From: Ectobius pallidus
Lineage: Eukaryota > Arthropoda > Insecta > Blattodea > Ectobiidae
DNA: 64,000 nucleotides
Direction: 5' to 3'
Assembly: GCA_964059195.1 (NCBI GenBank)
Contig: CAXKWD010000005.1
Location: 39,881,825 to 39,945,824, forward strand
Below are positions 47,282 through 60,226 of this stretch, piece by piece. The position numbers and the translations under genes are program-made. The stretch's first letter is position 1, and each line of letters begins with the position of its first letter. The notes beneath the pieces were generated by a model, which had not been told where the DNA came from, did no database searches, and saw only the letters and a program-made list of their open reading frames with translations.

Positions 47282-48643
47282 CTGCATTTAGCAGGTGATT
47301 TCAATGCCAAGCACACGGATTGGAACTCAAGGACTAATAATGACAGGGGCTTGCAACTGGCAAAGTATGTAACTGGGACTTCCTGTATCGTTTATGGATC
47401 GTATGAACCAACAACCGATCTTTACTGTACCACACACTCTCCCGATGTTTTTGACATAGTGGTTGTCAAGGACCTCAACTACCGGTGAGTCTGACTGTCT
47501 GCTCAGCTCTCAGCTCGGACCACTTGCCCGTCCTTCTCGACCTCCAAGGTCGTGGTGGGGAAGCTCTTCGAGAAGATTCTGCTAAGTAGAATTCTAATTC
47601 ACGTCAACAGGCACAGCAGCGCTATTCACGATGAGCAGTTTGGTTTCAGACCCAAACATAGCACGACTCAGCAGATAGCCCGCCTGGTTGAGAGTGCCAA
47701 GAGAAACTTTGACGAAAAACTACTGACCGGCGCGGTATTCCTTGATGTGGCCAAGGCTTTTAACACAGTTTGGGTCAAAGGTCTCCTATAAAAACTCCTT
47801 CTCCTCAACTTCCTATCTTACTTGGTGAAAGTTACCACCTCCTACCTTACCGATAGGACGTTCGTAGCGTCCTTCCAGTCAGTCACATCTTCCCGTCGTT
47901 TCATACGGGCTGCAGTAGCTCAGGGGGACTTATCTTCCCTCTGTCCTCTGTAGCCTGTATGTGAACGGCATGCCCACACCACACCGCCATGTCGATCTGG
48001 CGCTTTATGCTGACGACACTGCGATTTTTGGCAACGTCGAAACGGCCTGCACTAATCGTCAAGTATCTTAAGACATATCTCAAAGAGCTAGAGATCTGGC
48101 TGAGAAAGTGGCGAATTTTCATCAACGTCACTAAGAGCGAGGATTTGCTCTTCACTGGAAGACAAAGTACGGCGCTTCCTAGTCCTGTAGAATTTTTCGG
48201 AGAGCCAATCGAATGGGTCGAAACAGCCATATATTTGGGGGTAACCCTGGACAAAAAGCTGACCTGGAAACCCTACGTTACCCAGGTTAGACGAACAGCC
48301 ATGCAAAGGATTGGAATTTTATCCCCTCTTCTTAACAACATAGGAGGACTTTTACCTGCGAATAGAACGCTGCTCTATAAGCAACTCATTCGACCTCTGC
48401 TCGAGATCCGCAGTAATCACGCATGTCGCAAGACTACAAGTCTTGCAGTCGAAATGTCTTCGCCTCGCTACGGACGCACCTTGGTACGTCAGTAACAGGC
48501 AGATCCACGAAGACCTAAAGGTTCCACTACTTGCCGCCCACATCAGAAGCCTTGCACAGAGTTTCGACTCAAAGCTTCACGATGCTGAGAACCCTTTAGT
48601 ACGGCATCTTCGAAAGCTCTTGCGCTTCCCAGAGGACGAATAA
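47282..48643 (+). pseudogene. ORF2 of the Jockey LINE: endonuclease and reverse transcriptase, broken
   Basis: Endonuclease: AGDFNAKHTDWNSR near 47291-47330 to a stop at about 47486, with SSDHLPVLLDL near 47515. Then, with an apparent internal deletion, reverse transcriptase: GKLFEKILLSRI, DEQFGFRPKHSTTQQI and GAVFLDVAKAFNTVW (47552-47791). The active-site motif LYADDT lies at 48003-48020 in a second frame. The thumb region (YLGVTLDKKLTWKPYV) is in a third (47989-48495), and LRLATDAPWYVSNRQIHEDL leads to a stop at 48643. At least three frame changes. The DAPWYV-x-N block near the C-terminus points to the Jockey clade. Confidence 0.85.
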
Positions 48644-48910
48644 TATCGTCAACATTTTTGAGGTCTTCAGCCTGAACATACCTCATTTCACTAAGTATAA
48701 GCCTTCAGCTGACACGTATCCCAACTGGTCGGTTCAACCCCAACCAGGCATTATAGAATGGAGGACCATGACCAAACCCCCTTTGCAAGTTTCGATCAGG
48801 GTTTTCCGTGGTTTTCCGTGGTTGTGAGGTGAATACCGAAACTATATTAAAAAAGAGATACGGTCCGAACCCCAACACTCATTGCCCTGCATAGGTTCAA
48901 GTCCTATGTG

Positions 48911-50914
48911 AAACACCGTTAGCATAAGCAAATGTAAGTTATAGGATAGGAATCCGTTTTCATTTCCAGCAATGCATTTCGTATGCAGGTATGGAATCGG
49001 AGTCGAAGTCATCGCATAGCAGGCTTCGCCCGCAATGCTCTGACCTCAGATAGCTTATTTGGTCTGGTCTCTGCTTAAAATAATTCTATCAAACTGACGA
49101 GCTTGGTAAGATGACCGGAGCAAAATCTCCAACACTATGCAGACTTTATGTGCTAAATAAATCCCATCTGTACCCTGATAAATACAGGCCCTCTCATCGA
49201 CCACGTCTATAATAATTTACGTAACTCTCCTATAAATTATAACCCTTAACATTACCCTTTAATTCATCTATCTCACTTTCTCTCACAATTTAGAGAACAA
49301 GACACGAAAAACGATGTTAGTATCGAACCTATAATCCAATGAACAATTTTATGGGTATATTTGACTCAACCGGTTGGAAGCCCGAGAAATAATAATATAA
49401 TTTGATGGCAGTAGGCTAAACAAAACGCCGATAGAGGGGAAATTAATAGCATTTCTCTCTCTTCACAAGCAAACTGGATACAATAGTTGTAGCATCAGGT
49501 AAACTGTACAACAGTGCCGAATCGGGGCTAAATAATAGGTAATATTTTGCAGAGAATAAAGTATCACTAAGTTATGTAACTATTCTAACCCCTATTAATG
49601 TGAATTAATAAAATAATGTAACCTTTTCAGACTGGATACATCTTTTTCTGAAAAGTACCTCTACTCCAAAACAAACAAAAACAGCCATTACCCAAGAAAA
49701 GAAAAGACTCACATATTTACGACTATGACAACTATGAACAATTTAGAGGAAAAAATCCAACTGGGAAACATCTTTGTTGCACTTTCTATATAAAAGGAAA
49801 CCCGCCTGTTATTGGTGTATACTTAAAAGGGGACCCTGTGTTAAGAATTCTGAGCCATTTCACAAAATCTAGAATACAAATTCAGAAACAAAATAGAATA
49901 TTGAGGGGTAATTTTAGTTTATTTCATAAATGAAAGTGTTTTACTGCTTGTGTGCGATGTCCAGCAAAACGTACGCAAGTAAACATCTACAGGGGGGTTT
50001 GAAGGCAACTCGAAGCCGGATTTTTAACTTTCGGCTTTTGAACTGTACCATTATATTGAAATGTCCCGAGTATGAGCTTTGCTCATTAGGGGATTGTTAA
50101 TATGTATGTGTGTATATATATAATATAATATAATTTCATTTATTAACTGTTATATTCATATAGTCGTAGCATCCTATGGGTAGGGCATTTTTTGTATTTT
50201 TTTGAGGTTTTAATAATGAAATTAAAATATATAAGATGATCCTTTGATATATCTTAAAAATTTTATAAAAAAAAAAATGTTCATATAATGCGTATAAATG
50301 GGTTAAGAGTAGAAAACGCGATCGAGTAACTTAGTAAGATTTATGAAGCTGTTAGTGGAAGCGAGGAACTCATCTCAAAATAATATTAGCCCACATCATT
50401 TCATTTCACTCAATTTCTACGTGATATTCCTGGTGGCAAGTACGGCAGTTGCTCATTTGATTTAATGAGTTTAATCAAGTCTTTGAATGAAGGGTTCTCT
50501 GTGACCTCCGAGAAAATGGAATGAAACTCCTTAGCAAATTATAAAATCTCATCCAAGACATTGCGGAGGTGTCTAATGAAAGAATGTGGCACATTGTACA
50601 AAACGCATTATACTTTTTCGCACGTAGTGTAGAGGAAATGATCGTGACAAAAGCAGAAATCAAGAAAACAAGTTTCACGATACTTAGAAGCCGAAAAAGT
50701 GGCATTCAAATGATGTCTGTCTGTCTGTCTGTACAGGTCCATTGGTGAAAATGGTGCACTGCATTTACCTCAGCTTTTGGATTATGGTCTTTGTTGAACT
50801 CTTATTGCTACCCCTAGAATTAGGCTTCTATAACTAAAATATTTAAAAAATGGCTTTAAAGAATTGCACACAAAAAGTAAATTTCAGTACTTCTACCTAT
50901 GGCTTATAAAATTG
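48911..50914. other. Non-coding, no gene recognised
   Basis: AT-rich, with a short TG/TA repeat near 50100-50130 and a TGTC run near 50717-50738. No supported gene. Confidence 0.55.
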
Positions 50915-50916
50915 TA

Positions 50917-51275
50917 CGAGGGCTGAATGAAAAGTAATGCCTGCACCTTCATAACTTTGGTTTCGATGGGAGTAGTTTAATAAATCAAAACAGAAATAAT
51001 CGTTAGAATGTGTCCTTTAATTACCGATATTCACTTTTCCACGTAATCACCAGATAATTGGATATGCTTCTGCCAACGGTGAACAGGTTTTTTGAAGTCG
51101 TCACGGAAGAAGTCGACATTCTGTTTCCGCAACTAGCCTCTCACAGTTCTCTCAACTTCTTTGTCAGATGCATAGTGAAGTCCTCGCAGATCTTCTTTCA
51201 TTATCGGAAACAGATGAAAAGTCAGACGGCGCAAAATCTGGACTGTATGGAGGATGCCGTATGGCGGTGAGCTTC
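50917..51275 (-). mobile_element. Truncated mariner element
   Basis: One end is present after TA (50915-50916): CGAGGGCTGAATGAAAAGTA, which looks like a mariner terminal repeat. The other end and the 5' two-thirds of the gene are missing. Confidence 0.7.
51031..51265 (-). pseudogene. mariner transposase C-terminus
   Basis: Minus-strand text in two frames: HPPYSPDFAPSDF in one, then HLFPIMKEDLRGLHYASDKE, LRKQNVDFFRDDFKKPVHRW and QKHIQLSGDYVEK with a stop at 51031. YSPD-x-AP-SD is the motif around the third catalytic Asp of DD34D mariners. One frameshift follows that motif and there is a premature stop before LRKQN. Confidence 0.82.
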
Positions 51276-52530
51276 GGTCCCCGAAGTTCTGCTGTGGTGT
51301 GGAGACTGAAGCTTAATATTGATATTATACTAACATTACTTCATTTCGTGTTGTCAAAGAAAATTACCAAAAGGAAGCTTCGATTTGACCGACGCCATGA
51401 GCTGCCATCTATTGTAGAAGACAATAACTATGACAAACATGGCGGGCTCGTTGCCGTTTGTTTCAGTGAATCTAAAATCTCAAAATTTAAACATTGAGAC
51501 CAATCATGGTCGAGCAAAAACAGTCGTATGCAACTTGCCTATGATGGTAATTAAGATACTCGTATGAAAATTATGAAACGCGTTGCTCGTTTCATAAACA
51601 TAAACACACTGGTATCTTAATAAATGCCAATATAGGCTTGTGGCATAATTTACTAACAATTACCAAATTACTTTGATGAAAATTGTTGCTGTAACAAAAC
51701 AGAAAACTGACTGCACAACTTCAGGGTTACGTGTTCTCCCATAAAATTACTAGGGAATTGCGATCCTGTAAGCGATCCTTTACTGCGATCTTTTATTTAA
51801 TTAATTATTTCAGTTTACGTATTAGTGTTAATTCTACTATTTTGAAATTCACGGTACTGAGGAACATGCCGAAAAATTGAGAGCACGAAGCGTTCTCTTC
51901 AGAAGGAACTGTGAGAGATTCTTAATGGAATATTTGGATGTGAAAGGAAGGGGAAAAGAAAGAAGAAAGAAGGAAAAGAACTGCATTTTCCAAATTGCAC
52001 ACAAAATATATACGGTCACAGGTAGAAATCGATTGTTTGAAAAACTCGGTGATAGTAAAAGGCAGAAGGAAAATATTAAATTACACATTGAAGGCAGGCC
52101 TTCACTATCAAAATAAGAAACTGAATATGAAACCGAACATTATCGACATTTACATACCAAAATCACATTTAACAATGTCGATTTAAATATTGCAAAGAGT
52201 TTCTTGAAAAACATATGGCTAAGGACGTTTCTCGGGAATCGATCCTAAGAAAAATATTTCTCAAGACCTTGTTAAGTTATGAAAATCACTGAATCAGATT
52301 ATAAAAGTGGTGCAAGACCAGTAAATATGGGTTGTGTATATATTTCCTTTACTTCTTAGGAACAAAAATTGAGTTTATTAAAACATGTAGATTATAACGT
52401 AAATTGAAACACATACTGCTAAGAAAATCATTTCTAAACTAGAAATGCGATGCATGAATTTATGACTGTAAATGTGAACAATTATTGTGTGCCCTACTAT
52501 GACTGGATGTTTACATGTTGAGGCAACGTG
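51276..52530. other. Non-coding, no gene recognised
   Basis: Frames of up to 109 codons, including a Lys/Arg-rich one at 51877-52116, but no recognisable family. Confidence 0.5.
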
Positions 52531-52532
52531 TA

Positions 52533-52875
52533 GAGTAGGATTACTCCCACAACGTCTCTGGCCTTGAAGACTAACCCAGCCAGCGAGCTTCTCGTTACGT
52601 CTCGTTACCTAGATGCGCGGATTCGCTGCGCGTAAGATCAGTGACCTACTGCTAGGCAGAGAGTAAAGATCATGGTCCACGTTGCCAGTGGTAGAAAATA
52701 CTGTAATAGTTGAGTGGAGGGATAATGCCGCATAGACAGAGATAGACAACACGTGGAGTGGGAAAGCCAATCAGGGTGCAGCTCTCTCCCCTAGCCAGGA
52801 ACTCTACGAGCGGTGAGACTCGCTCCTAAGGTATATACGTAAAAACCCAGAGACGTTGTGGAGGTAATCCTACTC
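52533..52875. mobile_element. TA-flanked MITE, copy 2 (343 bp)
   Basis: TA at 52531-52532 and 52876-52877. The ends GAGTAGGATTACTCCCACAA and its inverted partner continue through CGTCTCTGG. The body matches copy 1 at 27134-27478 with moderate divergence and small indels. Confidence 0.88.
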
Positions 52876-52877
52876 TA

Positions 52878-54429
52878 ACTCCACGCTCCATCTCCACTTC
52901 GCCTCAACCTTCATAAATCAATGGTTCGGGCGTTCTCAACTCTCTTGACTTGGGTATCCTAGACCCAAGGTTGCCTCGTTTGACGCGCATGCGTATTGAG
53001 CACGAGGGATGTGACGTCACCCCTAGCCCTGCACGAGGATTTTAACAGTTACATACAATGGCAATGATGGGAACAAAAATTATTTTTAACTACAATAATA
53101 TGTTTCCGTAAAGATAGCCTACATATGATCTTATAAGGGTATAGTTTAATAGAGAGACCACTTCTGAGTGCTCAGAGCTCAAATGAATAGGCTGTAACAA
53201 AATATAGCCTAATGTGCCATTTGTAACAAATTAAAATATTTGAGCTGCTGGTTTCTGTAAAACATAATATGGAAGAAAAAATAAACAAAACACACATCAT
53301 CCTACATTTCTCTGGTAAGGCTTCTCTCTTTAAATGTATTGTGGTACTTTTACAACTCGTTTGGTTATGACTCAGAAAATGGGAAGCAGCCTAAACGATT
53401 TTTTTCTGTCTCACGCAGAGGCGATTTTACCCTTCTGAATATAATTCTTTGTTCATACACATTCCCACTAGAAACTTAAAGGGTCTATCCATTTTATTTA
53501 TAGACACCAGCAGACTATTAACAGCATATAGACATGCAGAAAAATTTCCTTGTTGAGCAGACCATCTACACTAAACATGACAAAACATGATCTATTCAAA
53601 ACTTCCCAACTCAGTGAGGACAAAAAAATGGGATAAAGGTTAGAAGAAGTGATTTTACCCTTTAGATGTAAAAAATGTATATTGTGAAGCAAGACTCTCT
53701 TTTAAAATCTTTAAAACACCAGTTCACAGTCAGATAGCTCTAGTTTCAAGTGTCGTGCAGAAGCGCTGTCTTAATATTGATTCAAATGTCTAATTAGTTA
53801 GGTCGTATGTGTGTTATATTAATATCGCCTGAATTTAATAGTTGGTGAATCCTTATAGCCTGTATATAACTTATAGTATATATATCATCACTTATATATA
53901 CTTATATACGTATATATATAGGTTATTTCTTTAATGACCTCAAGTTTCGTTACTAGGGCCAGTACATCGCATTATTTAAGTCCTCTCGATTTCAGTGTAC
54001 CGTGTTAGTGTAATATCGCTTCAAAAAGATTAATTTCCTCTGTACCAGTCATAACAATTTGTTAATTACCAAGAACTGACAGTCATTTAAAGGAGAACAT
54101 TAGTTGTAAGAAATTTGGTGAAAGAAATTATAAAGAAATGCCCCTGCGTCACCTGGTTACAATGGCACATAAAATTATTTTGCGGGACTTTCAATGCTTT
54201 TGGATACACTCAATGTACCGTTTTATTGAGGCACTTTAGCAAAAATAAATAAATGGTGCAAAATATGTTGCACAAACTTTCTCGCATGTACGTGTTAAAG
54301 GCTAGCACAGAAAAAAGTAAATTATAGGGACAATTAAATTTTATTTATTTCATTTTCAGAAAACTAATAAGTACTATCTAGAACGGAAAGCATCAGGGTC
54401 GGTCTTTATATTCAATGCTTTTACCGTGA

Positions 54430-54430
<1 letters not shown>
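52878..54430. other. Non-coding, no gene recognised
   Basis: Holds a perfect CTTGGGT/ACCCAAG hairpin near 52956-52972 and AT-rich sequence with TATA-type simple repeats around 53870-53925. Confidence 0.5.

Positions 54431-54463
<33 letters not shown>
54431..54463. repeat. (ATA)n microsatellite
   Basis: About 11 uninterrupted ATA units followed by imperfect AAC/ATA units. Confidence 0.95.
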
Positions 54464-54467
<4 letters not shown>

Positions 54468-56168
54468 CCATAATAACAATAACAACATGGTTTGCATGGT
54501 TTGCTCAATCTCAAAGGCAAAAATGCAAGATACATTGAGGTATAGCCGAAGAATAGAAGCAAATGCTGCACTAATGAGTATTACAAAGTGCCTACTGAAA
54601 AGTCCCCTTAATAATTCAATTATAAAACCCAAATTTCGGGCAATTCTATAAAATTTCGAAACATTCCTTGATTCAAATAATGAAGTAAATACAATGGACC
54701 GTTTATCCGCTGTGCTTGTCCACAGACGGACGGACAACCAGACGGACAGGCAGACGGATGGACATCATTCCAAAAACACTTTTTTTTGGTTTCTAGGCAT
54801 CTTGAAACATGCTTTCCCGGTGTTAACTTGATTTCGAATTTTTGTCACGATCACAATACTTTCTCTAATACGTATATGGGAGAAAGTAAAAATAGAGCGA
54901 TCGTGTGTTTTATTGTGAAATAATAGTACTACGAGTATTATTCTTTATCCCATGCATAAGAATTATGAATCCTCTTATTCCATACAACACCAGTATTAGC
55001 GTAAAATCCTTGAACATTTTATTTAGGACTCCCTAATAAAACATCTTTCAGAAACTAAATAACTACTACAAGTACGGTACCCACAAACCTGACTGGCCCT
55101 CGCCTACTGGGGGGGGGGGGGCGAAGAATATTCAACGAAGCATATGTTATTAATTGCAAAAGAATGGAATACGAGAAACCATATTTCTACCGAAATAACA
55201 CTATTCTAGGTGAGTTTACGATTTTTTTGCATTATGTTATTATAAGCCCATCTTAAAATTCATTTTTACATGAAAAACATGACTAAATTATTCAGTATTG
55301 AGTCTTGAACTTTCGACCATTTAAATGCTGTCGATCAGTTGCCTCAGGACTGTTTAAATATTCATTTAATGATTATACCTGTGAACATCTATGACGAGAT
55401 CTCTTTGAAACATTTGTAAATGTTTATTTCAAAATATTCTATAAACAGAATACAGACTGGTTAATAATGTAATAATTGTTATTCCGTGCACACATTTTAT
55501 TTGATTACATTTTCCAGTCTTTTGCCTCTGGAAAGCATTATTTCATGCTGTTAACTTTTAAAACTTGTATTTACTATTCCTCTCTGGTTATAATAATTGT
55601 TTCATATCAACGATTACATGCTCTATAATTAAATTGTGACAAATACATTGCAATGAGAAGTGTCTTGGTTCATCTTATAGATTTTTATTCATGTAAAATA
55701 AATAAAGCAAATATACAACTGCAGATCTAATTGAGAAATTTATTTTTTTAAACGAAGACGAATATCGCAAAGTAGACTAAAGTTTATTCTTTTCAATCCG
55801 CCTTCCATAATATAGAATAATTTACCTGAAATAAGTAAACAAACCTAAAATTAACTTAAAAGAACTTTTTCACATAATCTAAGCTATATCTACTAGAATA
55901 CTTTACTCCGAGTCACACAAACTTTTTCCTAACTTCGTAGAACTACACTATTCCTATTTGTACCTGAGTTAAATATTTATTTTATTTTGGTTAAATCCTA
56001 TGCAATCTATCTTCATCTCGGAAACATGTGTTATTGCTGTTAAAACGATGGTGTTTTGTGTTAATTTCTTCCCATGGTATAACTGGGACGCTAGGACCTG
56101 AACCAAACACGCGCAGATAGCTTATCATCCGCCGGTAGCAATGGAGTAGGAGCAGAAGACAATGCACA
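54464..56168. other. Non-coding, no gene recognised
   Basis: Contains GACGGACGGACA-type repeats near 54722-54762, a 12-G run near 55108-55121 and an inverted ACTTTCTC/GAGAAAGT pair near 54859-54890. No supported gene. Confidence 0.5.
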
Positions 56169-56170
56169 TA

Positions 56171-57786
56171 CTGTACTGTTCATTCCAAACTATGCGGTTC
56201 ATAATAGCCCGTAACTATTAAAAAAAAATGAATAAAGTATTTGTTTATTTAGTTATGAAATATTATTTAAGTAATGGTATATAACTCACAGAATATCGCT
56301 GTTGGGTCTACAAAGCTTCAACGCCAGACACAGTACCTGCGTCGTCGTCGTCATAATCATCGTCTTCGTCGTCATCTGCGTCACTGTCATCTCCCACTTG
56401 AATTACCAGTGTTCTGTTATTGCATCAATGGCCAGTTCTTGGGCAATGTACGGTTCTTCAAAGTCTCGAACATGTCGGCATCTTGAAATCCAGTCTTAGA
56501 ATGTCATGGACTGACATTTCTCTTCTACCAATTGCATTGCAGAGTCCAAAATAAAATGTGCATTTTTCTTTTCCACGTGGTCTTTGAGTGACTTCCAAAT
56601 TAATTCTATGGGGTTTAGGTCGGGGTGGTAAGGTGGAAGTCGTAGAACGGAATGTTCATGTTGAGAAAGAAGGTCTTCAATTTTGAATGTTTTTTAAAGC
56701 GGGCTTGCTTAGTTTATTCAGTGAATATAATTCTGGTTTCAGCATTTTCGAGTGAAATGGAATACCATGTAGTGTAAACCAATCCCATAATGACTGTTTT
56801 AATAGTTTAATTCTTTCCTGCATGAGGAATTCGGAGCGGGGTTAAGTTCTATGTTGTGGTATGGTGCATTATTGATTACCAGAACAGAGTTTTGGGGAAG
56901 GTTGGGTATTAATTTAGTCGTAAGTCATTTTTGATAATTGACAAAATTCATGTCATCGTGGCAATCTCCTGATTTTGTACCAAACATTAGAAGTGCATTG
57001 GGCACAAAACCGTCTTCACTACCTGCATGCACAATTATAGCCCGTTGTCCCTTCGAAACAAGAGCTAGCAGTCCTGTGCTACTGTTGTCGCTCCATGCGT
57101 GTTTGTTTGTTTGTTTGTTTGTTGTTGTTGTTGCGATGACTGAATGTAGGTCACGTCCATGTAGATGACTGGTCGCCCTTCTTCCCTGTACGTTGTAAAC
57201 CATCGTAAATACTTCAGACGTAAATTGCGGATGCCCATTTTCTCGATTAATATCTTCCGGTTTTTCACCGTTTCCCACCACCTGAAATGTACATCTTTCA
57301 ACACTTGCCGTGATGCCCATTTACTGCCAGAAAAATGAATTTTGTTCTTTAGGATAGGTAATAGTGTTTTTAAAGTTGGCCTTTCCTAATTTTTTTTGTG
57401 AAATTCACTCACCGTCCTTCTAATTACACACTTATCAAAATTATCTAAGTCTGGTTTCACCTTTTTCCTGGGTCGTTTTTTTGTGTGGAGTACTAAATCT
57501 CGTTCCATCTTGAACACATTTCTCACCTTCTTTTACAATTTTCTTAATGCTGCTGAATGAAATTCCTGTAACATACGAAACACGCTGCTGAATTGGATAT
57601 TTAGGGTCATGTTGGTACACCTATTTGAAATACCTATATACATTCCACTGACTGTGAATCACTTCACTACCACCAACTTTTTCGCTAGAATAACTACATT
57701 CGCCTTCCATTGTTCTTATTAACGTATCACACTTCACTAGTGAATGCTGTGAGGCTAACTAAGATGTTTTTACACGGTCCGTACAG
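56171..57786 (-). mobile_element. Decayed relative of the DD82E transposon
   Basis: TA at 56169-56170 and 57787-57788. The left end reads CTGTACTGTTCATTCC and the right end (inverted) CTGTACGGACCGTGT, an imperfect inverted repeat whose start resembles the intact element's CTGTCCGTGAC. It is 1616 bp, against 1915 bp for the intact element, and contains a dead transposase. Confidence 0.8.
56308..57710 (-). pseudogene. Decayed DD82E-like transposase
   Basis: The start (MEGECSYSSEKVGGSE) and HTH region (YPIQQRVSYVTGISFSSIKK) parallel the intact transposase at 25306. Core blocks follow in the same order: IIVHAGSEDGFVPNAL with the GD-x-H-x-DMN motif, then NSVLVINNAPYHNIEL, then LRLPPYHPDLNPIELIWKSL, then SRCRHV and a C-terminal acidic tail encoded by GAC/GAT-rich repeats (about 56335-56405), ending at 56308. 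The second catalytic Asp reads Asn. Several stops and frameshifts lie between blocks, and a (TTTG)n/(TTG)n microsatellite at about 57103-57135 has expanded within the coding part. Confidence 0.85.
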
Positions 57787-57788
57787 TA

Positions 57789-59604
57789 TGAGCTGGCAGG
57801 AAACATCACGTGGTATAAAGGTCAGGCAGGTCTAGATTACGTCATCGTAGTCTATTGCGCATCCGTTTGTCTGGTTCAGGTCTTGCCGATCGAGTTATAT
57901 GTAACTGCATAATACTCGCTCAGGGCAAGGAGTGACGTCACACAGCAGTGTAGGACCCTCCCCACAGCTCTCACGGGAACGAGGAAAACTTACATACAAT
58001 AGCCTTCTCCTAGACCGAGCCCTGGTGATAATCATACTCCAACGAAGACGTAGAGAACACGTACACCATATGAGTGACAAAGTAGTTATTAAAACGAAGC
58101 GCGGCAAATCTTCACTTACCATTGATGGTTATGCTTAAGGAAAGCATAGAAAGAAGAGTGAGGCCTACATGGATTTGCATCGAAGAAAACAACGCACTCT
58201 CATAGTAAAATTAAAAGTGCATTAAATTATGACGCTATTAGCATAAGTGAACATACTTATGTTCAAGGTTTAGTAGACATTGAAATACTTTAGATAAATG
58301 GGATCGTACAGAAAAACAGCACGAAGTGATCTTTCTGCTCCTGTGTGTCAATATTTGAAGAGTTCAGTGAACTTTACACAAAAGGATTAAATTTTGTTAG
58401 TGAACTATCAAGTTATGATAATTTAAGGGTTCATTATATCTTGAGAGGACTCAATAACAGATAGGAACAGAGGTCGCCAACAGCACGTTGTATTTGAACT
58501 TGGTCGCTGGCTGCACGAAAATGGGTTCGTCGCCAGTTACACAGTCGCAAACTGCACGGCTCAGAAGCCACACTGTAAAGTATTCTTTATTTTCTGTTGA
58601 TTGTTCAGTCCAGTGCAATGTGTTATAGTGTTGAACAGGTGCACCCGTTGTGTTATTGTTATAATATGTCCATTTTTCGACCCAGGTGTAAAAATGGTCA
58701 TATTCGCCACAGCAGAAGAATGTGTATTCTCTAAAATAGTCCATTATGCAAAGTCACTCAGGGCCTCGGGTGGTGGAGTGAGACGAGGCTTGTTGTTTTG
58801 GAAAGAACTATAAGAGTGCATAACATACAAATCAATATCAGTAGTAGACTAGTAGTAGTGTATTTATTTCTCACAAAAAATTCTCACATATAAGCCACAG
58901 TCCGCTTGAAGGACGCTTTCAGTTATATTATTGACATCACCTATATAAATCAGATAATTCGTACATTCTGAATCGTAATTTGTGGTTTATTATTTTGATT
59001 TTTATAGTGACAGTCTCATTTTAATTTCTCTCGTGGCTTAATCCTTTCAAGTTAATTTACACACTAAAAATTATCAGCAAGCAGAAACTCATTCGTGATA
59101 CTACCTACAGTTACTTAACCAGCCTGATATCTGAAACCTCATGGAGACCTTAAAAAAACTAACTAAAATAAATAGGTCAAACTGTGTCAAAATGATAGAA
59201 CAAGGAAGTAAAGGCAAGAATACCAAAACACGTCTTTGAGACAGTAATATATCACGACAATGAGGAGCAGTTACACCGTTTTGTATAAGAGAAAATTTGC
59301 TCGTGCTCCCCGAGGAATAGGAGAACGAGAGCCGAAGGCAATTCATTACGGAGAAGTTAGTAAGATGCGAGCTGAGGTACACACATAAATTGCACAGAGC
59401 AGCTTTTCTCTGTGCAACAAGTGCATATCTCCAGGATGTCGTTATTCTCAACCTTGCACGGAATCATGTTTTCCACAGAAGTCTAAATAATGGTTCGGTG
59501 ATAGGCCTATACTACAGGTTTAAAAGTGCAGTCCGAGTGAAGGATGGCGAGATCTCTAGCGTACTGCAACTACCACAACAATTTATAATGCTACTACCTA
59601 TTTC
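57789..59604. other. Non-coding, no gene recognised
   Basis: Frames of up to 116 codons (59101-59451, minus) with no recognisable family. No other repeat noticed. Confidence 0.5.
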
Positions 59605-59689
59605 TACAGTGTGTTCATGTACGAGTTGGCCAATCATGCGGGTTTCTGTTTCGCGGCGGCCATAGCTTTAACTCCCGAGCGATCGGGTA

Positions 59690-59858
59690 AAATATATACG
59701 CAAATAAAGCCGCTAACGGTGTAATGCTTCAGGTTCTCACAATTACAGTTAAAATTACAATGAAAATAACCATGAACCTCATCACAAGAGTGGGAATGTC
59801 CTCCTCTTACATCCACACGACATTTGCACCTTTTTAGGAAATTTTCTTTCACGCGCAT
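59690..59858 (-). pseudogene. Transposase C-terminal fragment, left arm
   Basis: Minus-strand frame reading MRVKENFLKRCKCRVDVRGG, then HSHSCDEVHGYF. It is the inverted counterpart of the right-arm fragment. RV-x-x-x-F-x-x-R is a common ending of Tc/mariner-type transposases in arthropods. Confidence 0.6.
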
Positions 59859-59925
59859 AGACCTAAGTTCAGCTTCCGAGATAGAGTTAATTTTTCTTTC
59901 AGTTGCGTAGATATTTCATCCAAAC

Positions 59926-60123
59926 TTGAACTTGAAAAATAAAGTGTACATGCCAAACCCCTATACGTTAGAAGAACTTAAAGACAATATCACAAGAGAA
60001 ATTAACTCTATCCCGGAAGCTGTCTTTAGACGCGTGAAAGAAACTTTCCTAAAAGGTACCAGTATTGTGTGGAAGCAAGAGGAGGGCACTTCCAATTTCT
60101 CTTATGATGAGGTGCGTGGTTAA
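59926..60123 (+). pseudogene. Transposase C-terminal fragment, right arm
   Basis: A 65-codon frame: PYTLEELKDNITREINSIPE, then VFRRVKETFLK to a stop at 60121-60123. The pattern (TL-x-ELK-x-NI-x-x-EI, I-x-x-x-x-x-RV) is typical of the C-terminus of Tc/mariner-type transposases. After FLKGTS the frame shifts relative to the left arm. Confidence 0.65.
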
Positions 60124-60226
60124 TTCCACTGTATTTTTAACTGTTAATTGTGAGAAATTGAATATATTACCTACACCGTTAGCGGCTTTATTTGTGTAGA
60201 TATTTCACACGATCGCTCGGGAATTA

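Larger units (their letters stand above)
46149..48910 (+). mobile_element. Decayed Jockey-clade LINE
   Basis: GC content rises sharply here. A possible 5' UTR (46149-46548) precedes an ORF1-like frame, an endonuclease piece, reverse-transcriptase pieces, a C-terminal block and a ~270-bp 3' UTR-like stretch. The ends are estimates and no target duplication was found. An internal deletion joins the end of the endonuclease directly to the reverse transcriptase. Confidence 0.8.

Noticed and set aside
51058..51270. 70-codon plus-strand frame
   Set aside because: It is the antisense of the mariner transposase remnant.
52500..52920. Outer inverted TTGAGGC/GCCTCAA around the second TA MITE
   Set aside because: Only seven bases match and the distances differ; likely chance.
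57895..58744. Frames of 68-97 codons between the DD82E remnant and the palindromic element
   Set aside because: No conserved motif, no start context or splice pattern that I could defend, and no family recognised.
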